In this document: one piece after another, positions 9,701-15,765 of the stretch
Numbering within the stretch: position 1 is the first letter of the stretch
How the letters are laid out: each line of letters begins with the position of its first letter
From: Gymnopilus junonius
Lineage: Eukaryota; Basidiomycota; Agaricomycetes; Agaricales; Galerinaceae
Assembly (NCBI GenBank): GCA_015501075.1
Contig: JADNYJ010000691.1
Span: forward strand, 1-15,765
Length of the DNA: 15,765 nucleotides
Direction of reading: 5' to 3'
The notes under the pieces: generated by a model
Told to the model about the DNA's origin: nothing
Seen by the model: only the letters and a program-made list of their open reading frames with translations
The model's database searches: none
Program-made: the position numbers and the translations under genes

Positions 9701-11342
9701 AATGGGTGTTGCTGCGGGTACTATCGCAGAGTACTCCAAGTATCTCAAGGTTGGCAGATCTTTGGCTTCGTGATTCTGAATAAGTGCTTGATGGTATTAT
9801 AAATTTTTGCAGAAGTCAGCTAAAGCCAAGCCTTCTTTAGTCATCCTCAGCTTGCTCATTATCGGAGAGCTTGGTCGATTCATGTCAGCCTTTCTTCTTT
9901 TTTTTTCTCTTGCGTCATCTGATGGTGGTTTGCTTCAGTGATTTTGCGCCTCAGAAAGATATTTTCAACCTTGTCATTGACCATTTCAGCTCTGAACAAG
10001 AAGACATGCGCGCTGCTGCTGCATTTGCTGCTGGTAAGTGTGATCCGTTGCTGGCGTGCGTCCATTGCCTAATACTTGTTTGTCGATAAGGTAACATTGC
10101 CATTGGAAACTTGCACCAATTCTTGCCCACCATCGTACAACTCATCGAGAGCGACCCCAAGAAGCGTCTGTTGGCTTTGCATGCTGCCAAAGAGGTGAGC
10201 ATTCGAGATGATGCCATTACCGAGCCAGAGTGAACTGAAGTGAAATTTTGCAGGTTGTCACGCATTGCTCGCATGGTCAATTGGAAAATGTGGCCGATTT
10301 ACTTTGGAAGCCCCTTTTCGAGAATTCCCAAAATGCGGAAGAATCAACGAGGAATGTCGCTGCTGCTTGCCTTGGCAAACTGGCCACCACTCATCCTTCC
10401 AAGTACCTGCCTCAGCTTCATGTAAGATTGGTCCATTACAGATATATTCGTTATGCCTTGCTGAACTCTGACCTCTTCACAGGCTCGGGTCAGGGACCCC
10501 AACCCGGATACTCGAGCAACAGTGGTTTCTGCCATCCGTTATACCTTTGCCGACGCTTCTCATCGTTCGACGAGATTTTCTCTCCTCTCATTGTCGACTT
10601 CTTGTCATTAATGATTGATCAGAACCTCGTAAGTCCCATTGATGCCTTGCTAAGCCTGATATTCACTGCAAGTGATCATCCTGCAGATTGTTCGCCGGCT
10701 GGCTCTTTCAACTCTCAACTCGGCAGCACGAACTAAGCCACACCTTATCAGGGATCATCTTGTGGCTCTGTTGCCTGATCTTTACAAGGAGACTGTTGTC
10801 GATGCCTCATTGATCAGGACGGTGCAAATGGGTCCTTGGACGCACAAGGTCGATGATGGTTTGGAGGCTCGAAAGACAGCATATGAGACAATGTATACTC
10901 TGGTAAGTTGCCATACCTTCCTGTTTCCTTCCAACTTGGATCGACCATTCTACTTGTAGCTTGATACATGTCTAGCCAAGCTCAACCTCCACGAGTTCCT
11001 CGGACGTGTCATCCCAGCACTCTCTGATGATTCCGACGAGATCAAAGTGATCTCCCATATGATGCTCTTCCGTCTATCTCAAATTGCACCTGCGGCCGTC
11101 TCACAGCGCCTGGAGGAGGCAACGCCTCAGCTGGAGAAGACCATGAAAGGGGCGACCGTCACGAAAGATACCGTCAAGCAGGATCTTGAAAGAGCTGCAG
11201 AGTTGCAGAGGAGCGCATTGAGGGCTGTCGCCGCTCTCAGCAGGATTAGCGCGGGTGCCAGTCCCAAGTTTGATCTGTTGGTGGAAGACATCAGAAAGAA
11301 CCCGACCTGGGCAACGAGTTCAAGGAACTCGTTGGGCAATGA
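6719..11342 (+). CDS. cand1: CAND1 (TIP120) cullin exchange factor, frame broken at five points
   Basis: HEAT-repeat protein that wraps cullin-Rbx1 without Nedd8 and exchanges F-box/Skp1 modules on SCF ligases. Exons: 6719-6757, 6815-6840, 6911-7060, 7125-7237, 7292-7389, 7440-7850, 7914-8009, 8064-8148, 8214-9261, 9324-9749, 9813-9883, 9939-10033, 10091-10194, 10254-10421, 10483-10628, 10687-10902 and 10960-11342; introns are 50-70 nt, all GT-AG. Family signatures run throughout: MQSPDQDFR and FMGLNDLMTEI at the N-terminus, EELRDISGLALKTI, YDPNYAGDEDED with the acidic loop, then EYSDDED and ISRFGDREENVR, SPLVSGVALD, and QMGPWTHKVDDG near residue 1070. Corrected length is about 1225 residues, close to human CAND1 (1230). 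A basic GKRKRD near residue 424 could be a nuclear signal. Single-base shifts lie near 8107, 8430, 9548, 10558 and 11322. As written, translation stops at 9619-9621, after about 787 residues. If the last shift is ignored, the 3' frame stops at 11383-11385 instead. Confidence 0.92.
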
Positions 11343-11385
11343 TTGGCGGAACGCAGTAACCCTTGGGTTGTTGAAGGTTTTCTGA

Positions 11386-12224
11386 ATGCTTTGTACCAGT
11401 TGGACGCGGATATGAATCATACGATCCTTGCATGTTTTCTTTAGCACTTGGTTCCCTTCAAATTGTGGTGCATATACTACATACTCAGTTACTCTCCTTG
11501 GCACGCGCCCGATGCATGCAATGCACATTGATGGTTCTGGATCTCAGCCGGGCATGCGTTCGTTGTTAGGATAGCACGTTATTATATTTATTATTAGTAA
11601 AGTCGCCGATGATTGACGGCGATGGTGGCGCATCAAAGCTTACATCACTTTCTATTTAATGACTCGGAACGTTCGTCTGCCCGATTGGTCAGCAAATCGA
11701 CATGTAATCTTTATCTGCTCCTAACGCCTAACGGTTGAAGATGAATGAAATCCGAATCTAAGGCGTAGATGGAATAGAAATTTGCTGGACCGCGGTTGGG
11801 CGGCAGTCCTATCGGGTCAAAGTTATTTGTAGGTCGTACATATGTTCTTTCACGCTTACCTGCTTGGGCGTGCTGGCTATGAGATCGGCTGTCAGGGATT
11901 GCAAATTAGACGGATGTTTCGACTCTCCTTTTATGCTGTACTTTGACTCGGTGGGGCCTTGTCGACCGAATGTGCGCCCTCCACACAGGATCTGTCATCA
12001 GCAGGGAAACATTGTGGGCCTACAGTGATGTATAATCTTTTATTCCATACCGGTGGCAATAAAGGGATCGACAGAGATACAAAAAGCGGCAGTTCCGAGC
12101 AAGGGATCGTCAGAGCTGGTCTCCGCCCAACGCCTACACCCACGCGCAATTTGAAGTCTCTGAGAGACCTTCTCCGCTACTTTTCACGACCATCCGCGAC
12201 TTGAAATAAAGTTCTATCACGACA
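11386..12224. other. Spacer after CAND1
   Basis: No convincing gene is seen. An AT-rich block (about 11578-11600) is followed by a small hairpin, TCGCCG at 11603-11608 pairing with CGGCGA at 11617-11622. The 3' part serves as upstream region of the secreted protein gene; AAATAAAG at 12204-12211 is close to its start but is not a clear TATA box. Confidence 0.45.
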
Positions 12225-12965
12225 ATGAAACTGTGTCTCTTCGTTTCCTTGATACCGTTCGTGGCAGCCCTATTCGTCACGACAGCACTCGCTATCCCTG
12301 TAAAGGGCTATCGTGCCGGGGACATCGTCGTAAGTGATTGTTCTCCTATTCACATTATCTGGCTGAAACTGTTGTTAATAGGCTCGAGACAATTTACATG
12401 GTTTAAGCGACGACCTTACACTGCGAGAGGTCGAATTAAAGCTTTACCGCCGTGGAAAGGGTTGGGAAGCATTTAAGAAAATGTAAGTCTCTTACCTGCC
12501 GCCCAACTGCTGATCTCAGTTTACCATATTTTCCCTGACAGAGTAACATACAAAGAAACTCCTGAGCAGAAGGCAGAGCGGAAGGCATCCTTGGCTGAAA
12601 AAGCTGAGAAAAGAAAGGAATACAAAAAATACGGCAAAATGCACGCAGAGAATGCGAAGAAGGAACTCAAAGCCGCCGGTGAAGAATATAATGTAAAGGC
12701 GCAATTCCGCGGACCGCATTATGCGGAACATGGTGCGAAGGCCATCGAAGAAGCGAAAAAAGAGTGGCACAGGCACACAAATCTGCAGCAATTTAAGCAG
12801 GCAGATGTCAGGTACGTTTACATGTAATGCCTCGTTCAATTGAAACCGCCTAACGTCGTGACTTTCTCCAGCGTCAATATTCTACCCACCGGTCACAAGC
12901 ATGTAGCTGTCAGGTATCACAACGGTGGAATCTCTGGTGTTAGCTCCCATATGGTTCTCCATTGA
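12225..12965 (+). CDS. Small secreted Lys/Glu-rich protein, unknown
   Basis: Four exons, 12225-12329, 12382-12482, 12542-12811 and 12872-12965, with GT-AG introns of 52, 59 and 60 nt, give a 189-residue product. The first 23 residues form a signal peptide (MKLCLFVSLIPFVAALFVTT then ALA, a good cleavage motif), so the mature protein of about 166 residues is probably secreted. Residues 36-68 read ARDNLHGLSDDLTLREVELK and onward; residues 75-150 are rich in Lys, Glu and Ala and probably helical; the end is Gly/His/Ser-rich (PTGHKHVAVRYHNGGISGV). The only cysteine is in the signal peptide, so this is not a hydrophobin or a disulfide-knot effector. I do not recognise the family. The splice phases agree in every join, which supports the model. 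It could be a lineage-specific secreted protein. Confidence 0.7.
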
Positions 12966-13050
12966 GTCGCTATCCTACATATTATGTGTGGAATTGCTAG
13001 AAATTTACGTTGAGATGTCTCGATCAGCGGACAGGATGAGTGGTGTGAAC

Positions 13051-13125
13051 GATATCGACTAATGAGCGCCCAACTTATCAAACAACTTCGATATTGACAA
13101 ATGGGCGCCCAGCTTATCAAGCAAC
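13051..13125. repeat. Diverged tandem repeat, two units, 39-bp period
   Basis: Units 13051-13086 and 13090-13125 match at 31 of 36 positions, sharing the core GCGCCCA(A/G)CTTATCAA; four of the five differences are transitions. The period of 39 equals 13 codons, but the plus frame in phase with it has stops in unit 1. It may be a relic of a repeat-bearing protein gene or a simple local duplication. Confidence 0.7.
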
Positions 13126-14691
13126 CTAGAGCTGAGAACCTAGATCTGACTTGGAGTGGACAAAGAATCTTCACGTCAGGTTCATGTACGTCGAGCAAAA
13201 ACAGGTAAAGTAGTTTATGATTGCATCTCCTGACCGGAACTTAAAACAGTTAGCGCCTTTTACCCAACCAACAACGGACCAATGGGCATCCTTGAGAAAA
13301 AAGAAAGCAGGGCAAACTCTATTTGTTGTTTGATGTGGCCTTTACATAACTCTTGGATGGAACTATTGGCCTAGACTTTTGCATGCGTTGATTTCAGGTG
13401 TGAGCCTCGGAGCATATTATCTTCTATTATGTACTGCATGTTTCCTCGGGTCAGACAAGCATAGGCGTGAGCCAAAGACTCGGACGACGTATATCTTTAT
13501 TTGGAAGGAAAGTTTCCTTTTTGGGTTTAATGAAAACTGAAGGGCACGGATGCCATGAGGCTGAAGGCAGGCCGACCAGCGGTCTTACGGTAATACAGCA
13601 TTACTCCCAATCCCACACCATAAATTCCTTTACATTGTGAACACCGCGTAGAAGTCAGCTTTCAATGCAGGGAAACACAAGTACTCGCTTGGACGGAACG
13701 AATATTTTTCCAAATACTGAAACTTGAAAGACGAAGAGTGGGAACGAAGTAAAAAAAAACTAAACAGACTGCGAGTACTTTTCAAATGGGCAGTTCTAGA
13801 CCCTGTGCCATTAATACGAGGAAGTACTAGACCAGGACCAATTCGGAACGGAGACATTGAGCAACACTTGGACTATTTGACTCCTCTGAGATTAACTATT
13901 TTATACGCTATAGACTTGTTAAGATACTAGATGTCATAAAAAAACTACCGCGCTAAATGGAAAGCTTTCGGGGAGACTTCAAAAGATGAGAGAGCCTTCC
14001 GCAGACCCGCCTTTGGAAATATTTACAAGGCCTCATTCCCCTTCGAGAGGGATCATCATGTAGACTGCGCAGACACGTTTTTGGGTCGATGCGGCGCTTT
14101 TCTGTGTAAAGTAGACCATCCCTTCTCATTTTGGTCTGAATTAGGCGTGTTACAAGGATGATCATGAGTTACTGAACGATCTTAATTTCATCCTATATCA
14201 TCAATAAACATATATTCCTCCGGAAATCCTGGCGGAGCAAATACAGGGAGGTACCATAAAACTTCCTGAGAATTGAAGAAATAGTACTATAAGACAGCAA
14301 ATATAGATGACAACTAAGGTTGACAGCAAGTGTTCAGCCCTGTTCACCTTTTTTTAATCGCGGGAAATCAAGTCGGATTGGTTGCCAGCGTGGGTGCGAT
14401 GACGAACTGTATGACCAGTAGAGTCAACAGCAAGTAATTACTTCCATCCATGCTACTACATTGCTACTGCGATGCATAGACGCGCTCTGCTTATATGCTT
14501 GGCTAGAGTTTTCCTTTTTTTTTCGCTCAATCTTGACTCATAAGTCTTCTCTGAAAGTCCAGAAAAGACCTGTGCTCACGCGACTCAAGGAGAAGCGCTA
14601 TCAGCTCTTCATCACTGCGCACACTCTGTCGAATACCAGTCTATCAACGGTCATGGACGCGTCTAGCAATGGACGCGCCTGTAGATAGGAA

Positions 14692-14697
14692 CACGTG
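14692..14697. promoter_or_regulatory. E-box CACGTG upstream of FKBP
   Basis: CACGTG lies 295 bases before the FKBP start, flanked by ACACGTGATT. It is a possible bHLH factor site; the assignment rests on the hexamer and position only. Confidence 0.25.
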
Positions 14698-14750
14698 ATT
14701 TCGGACGGAAGCCGGTGAAACCAACGCTGGGAGACTTGTGCGTAACGCTC

Positions 14751-14762
14751 ATCGATATCGAT
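14751..14762. promoter_or_regulatory. Palindrome ATCGATATCGAT upstream of FKBP
   Basis: A perfect 12-nt palindrome 230 bases before the FKBP start, set between GCTC and GAGC, which are themselves an inverted pair. It could bind a dimeric factor; no factor is assigned. Confidence 0.3.
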
Positions 14763-14991
14763 AACGAGCAAATATTTTGTACTTGGAACTCTTTGGTAAG
14801 TGACATCTCGTATATCAAACCCTCGGGCGATGCCTAAATTCACCTCTTTTATCTTCTCGTTTGAATTGATTTGATCATGATTGGAATCTCCGCTCCTATA
14901 AATGCCTGTGCCGACGTGATTTTGCCGTTCCAAGTTCCCTACATCTCTTGTCTGGATACTCGATAATCCTATACTTGTTTCATTCGATATC

Positions 14992-15644
14992 ATGGTGCGT
15001 TCCCTGCAGGTTTATATGCGCTTCACCTTGAACTCACTATTATCTTTGATCTTTATCTCAGGGCGTCGCGATAGAGACCCTTTCCCCCGGAGATGGCGTT
15101 CACTTCCCCAAGAAGGGCGGTGCGTATCTCGACTGAGCGCTTATTCACGTCTGCGCATCGGATCTCACACATCGCGATAGACAAGGTCAAGATTCATTAT
15201 GTAGGAACTTTCGACACTGGCAAAAAGTTCGACTCGAGCCGGGATCGGTGAGCATCGCGATAATCCTATTCGCATCTAAAACACACTGACGCTTTTGTTT
15301 TAGTGGTGAAGCATTCGAGACAGTAATTGGCATGGGGAAAGTTATCAAAGGCTGGGACGAGGGTTAGTTCTTTCTCTGAATTTATCTCTCATCGCTCTCA
15401 TCGCCCCATCGATCTTCGAAATCTTCGAAATCTTTCTTCTTCATGACTGCTCAGGTGTCCCACAATTATCACTTGGTCAGAAAGCTATCCTCACCGTATC
15501 ACCTGATTATGTGGGTAGTTCATTCGCGTTTTTATTTGTTGCGATGACTGATTTTTGCAGGGTTATGGGGCTGGAGGATTCCCTCCTATCATCCCTCCCA
15601 ATTCGACTCTCAAATTTGAAGTCGAACTTTTGGGCATTAACTGA
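14992..15644 (+). CDS. FKBP12-type peptidyl-prolyl cis-trans isomerase
   Basis: Cytosolic proline isomerase and the receptor for FK506 and rapamycin (FPR1 in yeast). Exons are 14992-14994, 15062-15119, 15181-15247, 15304-15362, 15455-15510 and 15561-15644; all introns are GT-AG, and exon 1 is only the ATG. The product is 108 residues, exactly the single-domain FKBP12 size, with no signal peptide or extra domain. Residues lining the family's active and drug-binding pocket are present: Tyr27, Phe37, Asp38, Arg43, Phe47, Val56, Ile57, Trp60, Tyr83 and Phe100. The family motifs [26 protein letters not shown] and [15 protein letters not shown] are clear. The position equivalent to human His87 is Phe88, and human Glu54 is replaced by Lys55. 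No frame break is seen. The fourth intron (15363-15454, 92 nt) is unusually long for this window and contains a short 9-nt repeat. Confidence 0.96.
15412..15434. repeat. Short 9-nt tandem repeat in FKBP intron 4
   Basis: ATCTTCGAA occurs twice in a row (15412-15429), followed by a partial third copy beginning ATCTT. It lies inside the longest FKBP intron and may account for part of its extra length. Confidence 0.6.
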
Positions 15645-15765
15645 AGCGTCAAATCATCGCATTGAATGAGAATGCTTAGGTTTCATATTTTCTTCCTCCT
15701 CACCCGAATGTATGTTCAGTAGTGAAGGGAAATTCGTCGTGTTATCGTTGTAAATGCTAGTAGAA

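Larger units (their letters stand above)
12966..14991. other. 2-kb gene-poor spacer
   Basis: No convincing gene, RNA gene or transposon end is seen. The open frames are short, except a 130-codon minus-strand frame at 14993-14601 that begins opposite the FKBP start and shows no recognisable motif. Notable small structures are the diverged 39-bp repeat at 13051-13125, a 15-nt palindrome AAGGAAAGTTTCCTT at 13505-13519, and the palindrome and E-box near the FKBP promoter. The region probably holds decayed sequence plus the FKBP promoter. Confidence 0.45.

Noticed and set aside
8064..11342. Programmed ribosomal frameshifting in CAND1
   Set aside because: The break sites share no slippery heptamer or common motif, and CAND1 is not known to use frameshifting.
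11603..11622. Small hairpin after CAND1 as a terminator
   Set aside because: Fungal polymerase II genes do not end at bacterial-style hairpins; a 6-bp stem is easily found by chance.
12966..14991. Transposon or LTR remnant in the gene-poor spacer
   Set aside because: I saw no terminal repeats, target duplications or transposase/reverse transcriptase motifs in any frame.
14601..14993. 130-codon minus-strand open frame beginning opposite the FKBP ATG
   Set aside because: No motif, no domain, composition like random sequence, and it occupies the FKBP promoter. It could be transcribed antisense but nothing in the sequence shows it.
1..15765. tRNA genes, CRISPR arrays or other bacterial-type systems
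   Set aside because: No T-loop consensus with a matching cloverleaf and no regularly spaced repeats were seen; the window is eukaryotic.

Overview
The window is nuclear DNA of a filamentous basidiomycete, most likely an Agaricomycete (mushroom-forming fungus). The support is dense, very short GT-AG introns (41-92 nt, mostly 50-65) in every recognisable housekeeping gene, including introns that split the start region, and an F-box gene of the coiled-coil plus F-box plus leucine-rich layout that is greatly expanded in Agaricomycetes. There are no bacterial signals. All genes called with confidence lie on the + strand.

Layout. 1-621: spacer with a weak minus-strand reading frame running off the left edge. 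622-2650: two tandem intronless genes for related four-helix membrane proteins, separated by about 950 bp. 3454-4216: ribosomal protein eL19 in four exons. 4779-6445: a broken F-box gene. 6719-11342: CAND1 (TIP120), the cullin-associated exchange factor, in 17 exons. 12225-12965: a four-exon gene for a small secreted Lys/Glu-rich protein that I do not recognise. 12966-14991: about 2 kb with no convincing gene but with a diverged 39-bp direct repeat. 14992-15644: an FKBP12-type peptidyl-prolyl isomerase in six exons, 108 residues.

The genes do not form a pathway cluster. eL19 (translation), CAND1 (SCF ubiquitin ligase recycling) and FKBP12 (proline isomerase, rapamycin/FK506 receptor) are ordinary housekeeping genes. 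The one functional link is that F-box proteins are the subunits CAND1 exchanges on cullin-1, and here an F-box gene lies directly upstream of CAND1. F-box genes are so common in these fungi that this is probably chance.

The most notable observation is the state of CAND1. All exons, splice sites and family motifs are present, and the rebuilt length (about 1225 residues) matches the family. Yet the coding frame is broken by five single-base shifts: a missing base near 8107, an extra base near 8430, and missing bases near 9548, 10558 and 11322. The first two cancel, leaving a stretch of about 86 residues that is open but in the wrong frame. Because the sequence between breaks looks fully constrained, assembly indels are the leading explanation, with a very young pseudogene second. 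The F-box gene also has frame changes plus a true in-frame stop, so it is better called a pseudogene. I see no previously undescribed system in this window.
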